Part shown: piece by piece, positions 32,881-43,920 of the stretch
Layout of the letters: the number at the start of each line of letters is the position of its first letter
Numbering within the stretch: position 1 is the stretch's first letter
Source: Trichaptum fuscoviolaceum
Taxonomy: Eukaryota; Basidiomycota; Agaricomycetes; Hymenochaetales; Trichaptaceae
NCBI GenBank assembly: GCA_910574455.1
Contig: CAJSYZ010000009.1
Coordinates: 744,001-808,000, forward strand
Direction of reading: 5' to 3'
DNA length: 64,000 nucleotides
The notes under the pieces: generated by a model
What the model saw: only the letters and a program-made list of their open reading frames with translations
The model's database searches: none
What the model was told of the DNA's origin: nothing
Program-made: the position numbers and the translations under genes

Positions 32881-35843
32881 ATGTCGGGTTCGCGTGCTGT
32901 ATTGTTGTCAGAGTGGCGCGCTCGAGTTGACGAAGAAGATATGCATGCATCAAAAACACTTAACCAGGAGTGCCTAGGGTCAGAAGATATAAAGTTTCTC
33001 AAAACATTTCGACGGACATTCGAAACTATGTCGGCGGGTAAAAAAGTTCTCCCGGATGAAGGTAAGAGTCTTCAAGCCCTTTCTTAAATTTCTTGTCAAT
33101 CCACAGCATACGATAAAGCTGCTTTGGATAGGATTGTCACCGAAGTCGGAAGGAAGTATTGACTGTCTTTCGACGCTTCATGGTCAGAGGCCTCGCTACA
33201 ATTTTTCGGAAGAATTGCGTCGAAGATCAGATTGGAAAGCCACTTATGAAGCTTACAGATCGTAAGTACATTTCATCGTATCACGTTCTCATATCTCATT
33301 CTGACCGATGCTCTTATACCGAATAGAAAGTTTGACGAGTTAATACAAGAGGTATATACAGCATGGAACTTCTACATATTGACTGACTGCTGATCTCAAT
33401 CAGGTTAACGATCTCTGGCTACATTTTGAGCATACTGGCGGAGAACAGACAGCGAAGATTGAGAAGGAGTTGAAAACTCTTGCACTCTTTGTCAATACAC
33501 TTGACAAGAGTCTTACAAATGACCTAGCATCAACTGGTTCGTCACAAGCCATATATGATCATACTGTCTCGGCGTTTAGTGAACTTCTTGTTTCTCTAGG
33601 TGGTCGCGAGTCTATGGCCAATGTATTGTCACATATTAGGGACCTGGAGCTTTCAAGCTTGAACACGCGCATTGCTCTTAATCGACAAAAGCATGCATTC
33701 TACTTTCGACATTTGCTAAATTTCGGACGGGCTTGTGCGGTGCGCGTTTGGAACTTAGAAATCTACCATTCTCATACTAGCTAATGTCAACTAAAACATT
33801 AGACTGCGCTCAAATTAATCGGTATCCGCTACTTTAATCGATTTGGAAATAACAATCAATCACTCACTATTATACCCGCATAGATGCACAAGCGGACTTG
33901 AAGGCAAAGTATGCGCTACTTTACGAGGACATTATTCCACGATTCGCGAACCACACCTTCCCCAATCTGGTTGAGGAGCTCCGGACATTCTCCACGACGG
34001 GTATAACTTTAGCGCATGCGATTCTTGACTCTTGACTCATCTTAATGTTTAGCATTACCGCCTTATGTTGTAGAAGAAGAGGAGCGCGCAACAACTCGTT
34101 ACCTTGCTCTGACGACGATCGCAACCTTCTTCTCTAGCATAACAGCCACCACGCTTCAATTCTCGTACCAACAGACGTCAAGCGGGTTGAGTAGCACAGT
34201 GAACCTGTTATGGTTCCTCTCGCTAGTCTTCAGTGTTTCGTCTGGCATTAATAGCTTGCTGAGCATGATATGGAGGAAATCTATCGTGTATGCCCCTACG
34301 TCGTGTCAGCTACTCCAATACTGACTTCCACATATTTAGCTATTCCAACTCCAAGCCTGGAATGTTCATTGACTTCTGGTTAACGAAGGCACCTATGGTC
34401 TTCTTAGTCATCGCTGCTCTAGCCTTCATCGTCGGACTAAACCTCTTCCCTTACTCTTCTAGTCAGGTGTGTTTTTCAGCTTCTCGTACACAGCTTTGAT
34501 TAACGACGTAACAAAAACAAACTAGCATATCTACGTTTCGGCAGCGACAAATGTGTTTAGTGTGCTTCATATCCTTGGCCTACTTGTGGTTATTTCGTGG
34601 TACCTGGTAAGGTTAAAATGGTCTACTGTTTTCATACAATCCATAAGGAGACATATTCTATGGTAAATGAAATCTATCTACCTGAGTGTACTGTATATTC
34701 AACTTATCTTTGGACCTAACAGGGTCTTTCTTTATGACGATAAAGTTCTTCCAGTCAACACCTTAATTGCGAGCATCACTGGGTGGCCTTCGAATCCCAA
34801 GTTGAACCCCCATCCTCTCGCAAAGCTTGTTAGGCGCTGCTTTATCCCGCTCAATTATTTTAGGCAACAATCAAAGGAAGCCATCACCGCAATAACGCAA
34901 TGTATAAAGCAACGCATCTTACACCCTGTCTCTGAACTCGCCAAACGCACCTTCACTTTCACCTTGACTTTGTTTAAAGGAATTAAACGTGATTTGTGGA
35001 GGACATCTCGACGTCTGAAGCACATCTTCTTCAACAATACGAACTCGATACCCGAAGACCCTGAGCTAGGATCTAACTCAAACCGTATATCTGAAAGGAA
35101 GCTCGATGAGGCGCTTTCCGAAGCCGTGTCAGAAGTTGATAGAGCTGTGAACAGTTTTATTGACTCACTGGACAAGGAGTTTGCAGTGCAATACCACCAA
35201 CCTCATTTCAGAACTGTAATAAATCAGTGGAAAAGCGGAATGTAGGTTTGCTCATTTCTCCCTGAACCTCAAAGGTGATATCTGCTCTAGCCGTTCTACT
35301 CGCATAATAGCGAGGGATGAAAGAAATATGCTATGGGGCTATCCTGCGCTCTATCGCCAGTTTGCGAAGGAGGTTTTGCCTGCCATGCAAGCTGTGGACG
35401 AATTACGCTCTAAGCCCTCACAAGTCCAACGGCAGTCACAGGAAATGCCACGACCTGAAGGCTTTAGACCGCGCACGGATGCTATTCCACCGGCAATCCT
35501 TAATCCCCTGTCCGAAAACGTGGGAGGTCAGACTGAAGATGTAGAGGCCCAAGCCCCACCAGCTTCGGGACTGACGTCGACTTCAGAAGGCAGACGTATA
35601 GCAAGCCGTGTCTTTTTGGAAACGAACTTGAAGGCTTTGAGTCGGGATCAGAAGCCGGTATCGATCAAATCATTCATTGACCGTGAACCTATCAGCGCAG
35701 ATGGGGAAAAACGTGACAACGAAGGTGTCAGTGAGTCGCCAAAGAATGAGGATTTCATTGATGTAGAATTGGGAGACGCCAAGGTTTCTTGCACTGGAAT
35801 CCCAATGGACCCAGTGACATCTTTGCACGATCCTCAGCACTAG
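32881..35843 (+). CDS. Multi-exon membrane protein, paralogue A
   Basis: The start at 32881 (MSGSRAVLLSEWRARVDEED) heads a soluble helical N-terminal half spread over many small exons (for example WKATYEAYRS|KFDELIQE|VNDLWLHFEHTGGEQ). Four hydrophobic segments follow: LALTTIATFFSSITATTLQF (about 34105-34165), VNLLWFLSLVFSVSSGINSL, APMVFLVIAALAFIVGLNLF (about 34390-34450) and VLHILGLLVVISWYL (about 34565-34605). A long C-terminal cytosolic-type tail has LWGYPALYRQFAKEVLPAM (about 35330) and ends at 35843. The membrane core SSITATTLQFSYQQ is shared with the gene at 43921-46806. Function is unknown. Exon 2 near 33110-33260 does not join cleanly in one frame, so either an extra intron or a frameshift is present. 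Confidence 0.7.
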
Positions 35844-35983
35844 TGTTCCATTAAAGCATCTATCGAAAAAGTAATCTAAGAAATTACCTTTGGTGAGTCC
35901 GTAACAAAATATAGAAGACGTTTGTCACTGATTGCCAAATTCAAGTTAAGATTTGCACAAGACACTACTATTATTAAAGCCGA

Positions 35984-37177
35984 TTAGGAATTGAATACAT
36001 CTATGAACAACTGGACTGCTTCTTCACTGTAATCTGTCCACCCGCATCCGGTCTCCTTCAAGCGCGTTTCAAGCACATCCTTTGCAGTCACCTCGAATCG
36101 ATCTCCTGCCCATTTGCCATAGAAGACTCCACCAAATGCGTCCGGTTTATGATTAAATAAACTGTAGTTCGTCCAAATGATATGCACAAGCAGTATCCAC
36201 CCCATCTTGTTGTCCATATCCTCCTTCTCATCTCCAGTATCAAACCAGTCTGCCCACCTATCCGGCAGCTCTTGGTTCGTCGGTATGGCATCGGAGCGGA
36301 CGTACACGTGCTTGGTGAGGTTCCACATGACTTCTGGTTTTAATATTTCTACGTACAGGGGTGTGGCCAGGTCTTCTGCAATGCGATATTCGGGCGTATG
36401 CGATGGCAGGCCGCGGCTAAGTATGCTTGACCATCGCCAATCCGCGCGTTCTGTGAAGTGTTTGAGATCGCCCAGGTCCAATCCTTCAGGGAGGTCAATT
36501 CCGTCGTCTTCATCCTCTTCAACGCCGTCGTCTTCATCTTCTTCATCGCCGTCGTCACCCCCATCCTCATTGTCGTCATCCCCATCGTCCTTGTCCTTAT
36601 TCCCATCATCTTTGTCCTTATTCCCGCTATCCTCGTCCTTAATCACACCATCATTGTTTCCATCGCCATCATCCCCTTCGTCGTCGTCGTCGTCGTCGTC
36701 GGAATCATAAACGATGATGAGCCTATCGCCTTCCCAGTTCGTGTCGCCCAGAAGCTGCTTGATGCGCCTTTCACCAATCATCATAAGACGCGTGTTGGCC
36801 ACACCAAACCGGAACGCGGTGGGAGCATCTTCAATATGAAAGAAAATCATGTAGATAATATCCTCAGGGATCTCGAGCCGCCCCAGGCCACACGGAACAC
36901 CCTTCTTGCGATTGTTAATTCTACGTAGTATTTGTGAGAGAAACCCTGGTCCTAATAAAACTTTCTGAACCTACCCATGTTTCTCCATGAGCTGACCCAA
37001 TGACTTCCACCCCGACCTGTTGAAGATCGACAAGAGCCGCAATCCCCTGTCGTAAATGCTTTCCCCGAACGGGTCTCCCATAAATTGCGCTTCCTTTTTG
37101 TCGACATTCACACTGTATACCAGGTGAGCAAATTAGAAGGTTTTCTTCCGTGGACAGAATGCTCACAATTTTGGCAT
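35984..37177 (-). CDS. F-box-like protein with an acidic insert, copy 2
   Basis: Paralogue of 28061-29367 in the opposite orientation. The start is probably the ATG at 37177. Exon 2 (about 37115-36973) reads VNVDKKEAQFMGDPFG and FNRSGWKSLGQLMEKHG. Exon 3 (about 36925-35984) reads LGRLEIPEDIIYMIFFHIED, AFRFGVANTRLMMIGERRIK, an Asp/Glu/Gly/Lys run of about 75 residues (36705-36490), then EVMWNLTKHVYVRSDAIP, GWILLVHIIWTN, FYGKWAGDRFEV and RLKETGCGWTD. The order and motifs match copy 1 throughout, while the acidic run differs in sequence and length, pointing to repeat expansion after duplication. It has no stop or frameshift and is probably functional. Confidence 0.75.
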
Positions 37178-37546
37178 CGTGAACGCGCTGGTGCAGCCTC
37201 GTCTCGTTGATGTTGAATGTTCGAGTCCAAGGAACAGGGGGCGGTACGCCTTGTTGCCCTGCTTTGACTAAACACCCTGCATCCTGTCAATTCAGAGTGT
37301 CGGAGGCAGCAGTCACCGGTGTTCCTGCAAGCCCAGGGTTCGCCTCATGGCTCCTATTACTTAAACGTTGAAACTGCACAAAACGTCTCTCGCGGTTTCT
37401 TGCCCGATCTTTCTTTCTCTTTCTTCCTCTTTCAGCCTTTCAACGGTGATAATCACATAGTCATATCTCTGTCTACATTTCTAGCCTGCAAGTCGAAGCA
37501 AGAAGACAGACACCAGCAGATCAACATAGTCTACGCTTTATTTGAT
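37178..37546. other. Intergenic, nothing recognised
   Basis: Between the F-box-like gene and the end of the lectin gene. No remnant of a further lectin-gene exon was seen on the minus strand here. Confidence 0.4.
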
Positions 37547-38279
37547 CTATTCACTGGCAGGTATATTCACGTTAAAGTCTAAGTCCTTGAAAAGGAAAGT
37601 GAAATGCTGATCTGGGTAGACTTTGGAAACAGGGTGGTCGATATAGTATGGCTCCCGATGTGTGCGCGAAACAAGGGCCATGCCATTCGAGGGCATGATG
37701 AGCTGGAAGAATTTGGCGTATTCGCCAGATCCTTGTTCCAGCTTGAACCAGCTGTTCGGAAGGACACTGAGGATCGTCTGTCGGAATATGACATAAAACA
37801 TCTGCTCACTTTGACATCATGGACACCATCACCATCGATACACGAGGTTCTCGTCCTCTGCGAGAGTATAACACTCCCGTGTGCACGCTCTTGATAGCGT
37901 ACAAGTCTTCCTTGCTCCCAGTTCCGGGGATAAGCGTAAACCATTGGTCCGGACATTCAGGCAAAATGTTTGTTATACCGACTTTTGGTTGTTGGTGTGT
38001 ACGCGAGAAAATCACTTGTCCGCTGCTGTAGCCCACGATGCGGAACTGGCCCAGGTCTGGGAGGGATTTTCCAATGTCACTGACGGGAACCTCGTTGACG
38101 GGAGCTGGCAACGAGATATCACTGACGGGAGCTGGTACTGAGACGTCACTGACGGGAATTGATACTGAGATGTCGCTGGCGGGAAATGGAACTGGAATGT
38201 CGCTGATGTTCAAGGGAGCTGGTACCGTGAATTCAACACCCGAAGGAAGTGGCACACCGGCAGTATTGTCGGACGACAT
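37547..38279 (-). CDS. LSL-like beta-trefoil lectin without a pore-forming module
   Basis: The start at 38279 (MSSDNTAG) leads through a Pro/Val/Ser-rich region built from 9-residue repeats (PVSDVSVPA type). The beta-trefoil then begins: FRIVGYSSGQVIFSRTHQQP, DQWFTLIPGTGS, LYAIKSVHTGVLYSR, and after a 65-base intron (about 37845-37781) WFKLEQGSGEY, ALVSRTHREP and DQHFTFLFKDLDF, ending at 37547. The repeated VIFSR/VLYSR/LVSRTH and DQWF/DQHF motifs match the sugar-binding N-terminal module of the Laetiporus sulphureus haemolytic-lectin family. In that family an aerolysin-like pore-forming module follows; here the frame stops about 10 residues after the trefoil and nothing similar lies downstream. 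It is therefore read as a lectin-only protein, perhaps defensive. The frame is intact if the intron is spliced. Confidence 0.72.
38067..38215. repeat. 27-bp minisatellite in the lectin N-terminus
   Basis: Units beginning CACTGACGGGAGCTGGTA or CGCTGGCGGGAAATGGAA recur every 27 bases at about 38126, 38153 and 38180, with a longer variant unit before them. Each encodes 9 residues (VSDISVSIP-like), so unit gain or loss stays in frame. Confidence 0.65.
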
Positions 38280-38324
38280 ATTCTGTGAAACAGGCAGAAC
38301 GAAGTCCGTACGCTGGTGATGTTC

Positions 38325-38740
38325 TGCATTAACACCATCACCACTGTACTGCGTCACTCCGAGCACATTTAGTCTTGAAATTGCTGAACCAAGTCAGTGT
38401 GTTGCTCTCTGAATGTGCCATACAGTTTCAAAGCTTCTTGTTCTATTTCAAGTTCTCCCTTGTCCACTTCGTACAAAATTTCGAAGTTGCAGATTTCGTC
38501 GGTCCACTTCTCTACGTCGATATCATTCTTTCCAGTTCGTTGAGATTGGCAGCCTTTCAGCCAAGGAATGAAAGCAAGCTCGGATGATTTGGCAGATGTG
38601 TGAGCACAGTAGAGACCGTAGCACCATGGTATGGCTATCCCTTGCAGAGATTGCATCTCTTAGTAGAACCACGTCTCCCGGAGTAGCCAGTTATTGTATC
38701 CTGGTCGTGCTACCTTTGCGACCAGGGGCGGAAGTTTTGA
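38325..38740 (-). pseudogene. Truncated copy of the atypical kinase gene
   Basis: Residues matching the middle of the kinase at 30350-31443 are clear: MQSLQGIAIPWCYGLYCAHT, DVEKWTDEICNFEILYEVDK, FREQHTDLVQQFQD. The glycine loop, catalytic HxD and DFE parts are absent. A TAA replaces a Glu codon near 38660 and another stop follows QFQD at 38369. The homology ends around 38740 and 38325, where the lectin gene's 5' flank begins, so this fragment now acts as upstream DNA of the lectin gene. Confidence 0.8.
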
Positions 38741-39360
38741 GTATAGTGGAAGAAGAAAAGTACGTGAAGTTCAAGTTGTCGTGCAGCGAAACTTGAACGT
38801 AGTACTAATCGCAGTGACGTCATAGTATACTACTCTCATGTTCGCTACTCTTGTACTAAGTTACTAGTATTGACCTGCTTGAATACTGTACATATCTCTT
38901 AAAGCTCTCAAGTATCTTGCTTATTTTTTCAACATTTACACTTATACTGTGACAATCATTTTTAACCACTACCAATCGCGCCAAAATAAGTCGAGAAAAG
39001 GTGGGGTTACAGCCGCTACTCTGGTCAGGCTCTTCGAATGCTCCACCTTTCTCTCGATTCCTGAGGCAAGGGACACTTTATATTACTCTATCATAAGGAC
39101 AGCAGTACGACGTCATGATGATGATGATATTGTCTATCTTCAGCGTGCACTCCAATATCTTGACTTTATAACACAGCTTACCATGCACATTACACGCACA
39201 CACACTCGTACCCTCAAGTCCACCACTCATTCTTGTTCTCCTTCTTCTCTCCTCCCAACGCATTTGCATTGAACCAAGTCAATCCAATTCTAACGGAACG
39301 AAACTAACCCGCCTTGACTCTGAATCTCACTTCCGATCCCAAACCATAGTCCATTCGAAG
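38741..39360. other. Intergenic, upstream of the MARVEL-like gene
   Basis: No gene seen. A short ATGATG/CATCAT run (about 39113-39128) and a pyrimidine-rich stretch with CTTCTTCTCTCC before the start are visible; pyrimidine-rich leaders are common in fungal promoters. Confidence 0.4.
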
Positions 39361-40030
39361 ATGCCGATCGTCGCCCCGGGATTCCGCCTACCTGTCTACA
39401 TCCTCCTCGTAAGTTTCTTCTTCTCTTTGATTATCCTCATTTCATTTATATAGATTCGAATGTAGTGGATCATAGCTGCAGTCCTTCTCGGTCTCACCGC
39501 CGCGCGCGTTGACTTCACGAACAAGAATTTCGGAATTCATGGTCAGTCCACACTTACGCTCATCGGCTTTGGAGGACAAGTACTGATACCCAACTGACAC
39601 TAGAGCAAGTCGTCGTTGAGCTCCTCGTGGCCTCTGTCCTTTGCTTAATCTGGGTTCCATTCTCGTGAGTCCATCCCACCGCGTCCGCCCTACACATAAC
39701 TAAACCCACTCCAGCCTCCTCGCGCTCTTCTGGAACTACCCCGCCCTCCTGCTCGAAGGCCTCGGCATCCTCGTCCTCTACACCATGTTCCTCGCCGGCG
39801 CCTCCATTGTCACGGTTATATTTCCCAACGCAGGCGTGCCCTGCAATGGAGACAGGCAGTGTGGCATCGAGGAGGCCATCGTCGGCTTCGCGTGGACGGC
39901 ATGGGCGCTCACGTTCTTGCTGTTGGCGCTCGTTGGGCTTGAGCGGGTGCCCGGACGAGGTGCGAATACGGCTGGGGCTGGTAAGGGTTCATGGGGTTAT
40001 GGTGGGCGGAGGGCACCTGCGGCTGTGTAA
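39361..40030 (+). CDS. MARVEL-like four-helix membrane protein
   Basis: Four exons with clean GT-AG introns: MPIVAPGFRLPVYILL (39361-39408), WIIAAVLLGLTAARVDFTN (about 39467-39540), VVVELLVASVLCLIWVPFS (about 39602-39664) and a final exon from about 39715. Four hydrophobic segments are visible: PVYILLWIIAAVLLGLTA, VELLVASVLCLIWVP, LLALFWNYPALLLEGLGILV with LYTMFLAGASIVTV, and FAWTAWALTFLLLALVGLE. A Cys pair (GVPCNGDRQCG) lies in the last loop. The size (about 170 residues) and helix layout fit MARVEL-domain proteins, which sit in membranes and affect trafficking or junction-like domains. The call rests on topology rather than signature residues. The Gly/Arg-rich C-terminus is short. Confidence 0.65.
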
Positions 40031-43000
40031 GACCAAGCTCAATGGTAGCAATGGAAGCCCCGATACCCAGAATTATTCTTTCGCACTGGCACGTTATTAA
40101 TGTTCACGACACCTGATTTCCCATCTCGATACCTTCTTGACGCCCGTTCCGGCTCATGTCCCCACTTATGATGAACCTTTTCCTAATTGTCTTTGTCTGT
40201 ATCATTAGTCTTGATATCACTAGCCTGTAGTGTATTACTGCGACTCACTAATACTTAATTCTCCTTCTCATTCGAGATTCAGAGGGCGATAGATGTAGAT
40301 GTTATTGACATGCTCGAGCACACGATGGTTTTCATAGCACATCAGCAGCCTCAGTCGTAGATGTCAGAAAAGCCACAGCCATTTGGCAGTAGGTTGCTTG
40401 TCTGTCAGTGGTGCGTTTGGGTCGAAGTGAGGAAGGCGGTCGGCCGGAACTTTCAAATATAGTCAGATTTTCAGGCGGAGCTTGAACGCACACTTCAGTC
40501 ACGACTCCGTCCTTTCGGAGCTACCGACTCAACGCTGAAGGCTTTTCAAGCCTCCGGGAAACATCTGCGATATTATACGCTTCTCGCACTGCTTTACCAA
40601 TGGAGCCAGCGACATGGGGGGACTCTCAACAGAACGTTCTTGTTGGACTAATCAACGAGAGAGCAGTCGAAGAAATGAACCTGTAGGCCGTTAGGTTTAC
40701 TTGACTCCTGGGTCATTTTCTCCTTCGCGGCCTGCCGACTTGTGCTGAACTTGCATGCCCCCGACACGCCTGCTTAGTCTGATCCCGGAGGACGCGGGCG
40801 TTGATCGGACGCTGTATTACATGTTTTGGGACTTGCTGACGGGATGACGGAACGAGGTGTGTTAATGGAGGACAGAGAGGCAGCATCCTGAAGATGAACA
40901 GGAAGGCGGAAAGGGAAGCGCGTAACGGTGGATTCGGTCCGAAGAAGTTGTACTTTCAAGTCGCTCTATCCTTCTACGGTTCGTCTTTCTTTCAATTCCG
41001 AGCATCGATTTTGAAGCTTCCGCAGCCCATAAATCGATTTCGAGGTTTGTCCGGTCGGCCGTGGATGAGGGGTAGATAGCGCAGAGCTCGACCATCGCGT
41101 ACTCGCTGGAGGAGATGACTGGGTGCTTTCTGGACTGCACAGCGAGAACTCTGCGGGTGCATTGCGGGCCTCCAACTCCTTGAGATTGCTTTAATCCGAA
41201 GAGGTTTTGCGCATCGTCGTATTCTGGTCGCGTGCGGGACGTTATGAGGTGTGTTTGTCTCACTCTGTTTCACTTCAGAGTTCATCCCACATATCGCACG
41301 TAGACTCGGATATCTTCCGATGTAAAAGCACTTGCGATAACTCATGACATACCGCGTCCGACAACTTTTTCGACTTGTGGACAGGTCACAGCCACCGAAT
41401 CACCCATATCTCTGCTTGGGATTTGTTTTTCGACTTCATTCTGGTTCTTTATGCATGCGCGCGTTGGAAATATCTAACTGAGCTCTGAGTAGGAAATGGA
41501 AACAAGTAACCCTTCCCTTGGGTTATGATTTTGCATATGCCCGTCGAAGCCTCGGACACCATTGTCTTCTCAGTACAAATCACACTAATTTTCGATGACA
41601 ACAGGACAGGAGAGCACATCAGATAATCCCATAAGAGAGGCCTGCGATGGAGAACGGAAATGAAGGTTCAGCTTAGGTGAGCAAAACCCGTGGCGTTATC
41701 ATCGCTGACATGATCGATGAATTGATGTTTCTTCCCTCGCAATGAATAAAGTTCTCGAACGGGTAAGAGGCACTGGGATGGTGTCAACCCTACCTCTTAA
41801 CTCCGTACAAGAGCTATGTCAAGGCCGGCAATCTTGTTATCGAATTTGCTCGCCTGCCAGTGGATGAATCACAGCCACTAACTCACCCACATCCCTTCAG
41901 CTTTCTACTATATAGATGATAGCTAACACGGCATTCTTACCAGCTAGAACAACCAAAGGATGCTAGATATTGCCCTCTGGTGTGACATCTCTACCGTCAG
42001 TGGAACTCGGATTTCACCCTTCCGGCAATGGCATTGCATCCAGGTTTATCTTCCCGTCCACGATATCTTCACCGAACAAACTCTGCTTAATATACATACA
42101 GGCATTCAACGTGTCTTGTCGCGCTCATAGGAAATTGTGGGAGACTGGCTATACGAACCTGGGGCATTAAGACTTGTGGAAAGGCCCGCCTTGCGCTCAC
42201 GAGGCTACGGACGTAGAGAAGAAAGCAAAGGCTTGGAATGTCTGAATCATGGTAGGCCTTTGTGCTGAATTGTGTAGCTCTGAGGAACTTTCTCACTTCT
42301 TTTTTTGTGGATTCATACGTATCTACAGATGGGATTTAAAGCGCTCAAGGAACACATGAGCTAAACCCAAGACACTAGTTTATCCTCTCGCGAAGCTGGT
42401 TGAATATAGTGAGGAAGTGTTTCGGCTTGATCGGTGTATCGGAGGTAGAAGGAATGACATGGGCGCTGGCGGACCGGAATTCAATGGCAAGTAAAAGAAA
42501 GTGTGCCATATCAATGTTCGTTATACGTGTCAAAAATCTTGAAGGATGTCTATTGACAATCGTGATTTTTCACAGCGTTGAACTCAGGCCACGCACCGTA
42601 TCGTAGTATTCATGGCACCTTAAAAGGCTTGCGCTTCGAATGGCCTTCCTTGCATGTAGCGTTTTGGCTTACTGCGACGCCGTGGCGGCCGTGCCAGTGG
42701 GAATTAATGTGCATCGATATTGCTACTTCGACTCCTGCCCGCCCACAGACGGAACCCGGTGTCTGGGCTGCACTGAAGGAAAAGCTGTAAGGTTCATTCT
42801 CCATCTATGATAAACGGCCGCTGATCGGGTTTCGCCAAGATAACCTCCTTTCCTCGCGCCTCATTCTACCCGGGTTGCGGAATTTTAATCTGTTCTTCTA
42901 TGGAATTGACGTACTCCTTCAAGCTTTGCTCGCCTTCAAGTTCCGTAGTTCGAGCGGCTATTGATCGATAAGCGCCTTTGATCCTGGATAAATGCGTTCG

Positions 43001-43920
43001 CTTGCCCCTCCATAGCTCCAAGCATATATGGTAAGATACACCTTTATGTCGCACAACACATTCACAAATATACATTCTGTAAAGGGATGAAAATTGCATG
43101 TTGGGGGATTTTCCGATCTTCCAGAGCCTGCTCGGCACCGATATGAATGCCATACTGAAAGAGGGGATTTAGCGTGTAACGGGGAACCACCACGAACCCT
43201 TGAGCCTCTGACTGCGTATATAGCGCTTGCATCGAAATTCGACATTGGCCAACGCTGCACGTATTGAGACTAGGTTGTTTCCAAGACGTTCAAGCGCAGA
43301 TGGGGAGCAAAATTCGGCCGAAAGGATGGCGAGCCCACCGGTAACGTAGACGCTAAGCTTGTGGGACTGAAGGGGAAGTACCTACATAAAAGATTGACTC
43401 AGGACGGCCGGAGATCGAGAAGGAGGACGTGGACTCCTGGCCATTTCTGAATGAAGATTTCAGTCATCATGCGACCCTGCAAACCTTAGTATGACTCAAT
43501 GGGGCCCTTACGTGCACTATTACATAGCTTGCGCTCACTATCTCAGTGGGGCGTCGCAGGAGTTGATTGTGAAGAAATTCTATGACCATGCGGAATTGCC
43601 CACATAACAAGCGAAGGAAACGAAAATCTACTTTCGTAAGCGCCTGTAAGTACTATCTCCACCATCACGTCTGGAGCCCAGTTTATCTCATGGTCGAGGC
43701 GTACCTCTTGTGATGATCGTCCGCAGTGCTGTTCTGGACGCTGGTGGAGGTGAGACTTGGTGGAGCATCGATGAATGCCAACAGACACTCTCTCGATCCG
43801 GTGTCTAGTGCTTGGAAGTCATGCATATTTATGAACAGGATTCCAATAGCTACTCTATACACCCTCTCCCCGCTCGCATCAATATCTATCCTAGTAGCTC
43901 CTCTCGTTCCGCGTATAAAA
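40031..43920. other. Gene-poor stretch of 3.9 kb
   Basis: No supported gene. The longest minus-strand frame (41263-40862) lacks splice context and recognisable motifs. Similar short text, with CACAGCCACnnA followed by CACCCA, occurs at about 41388-41410 and 41870-41890, weakly suggesting old duplication. 43540-43920 probably contains the promoter of the next gene. Confidence 0.4.

Noticed and set aside
37319..37546. Search for an aerolysin-like pore-forming exon after the lectin
   Set aside because: No frame on the minus strand shows a family-like continuation; the lectin gene is treated as ending at 37547.
40862..41263. 133-codon minus-strand frame as a gene
   Set aside because: Composition is not protein-like, no splice sites extend it and overlapping frames on both strands are equally open.
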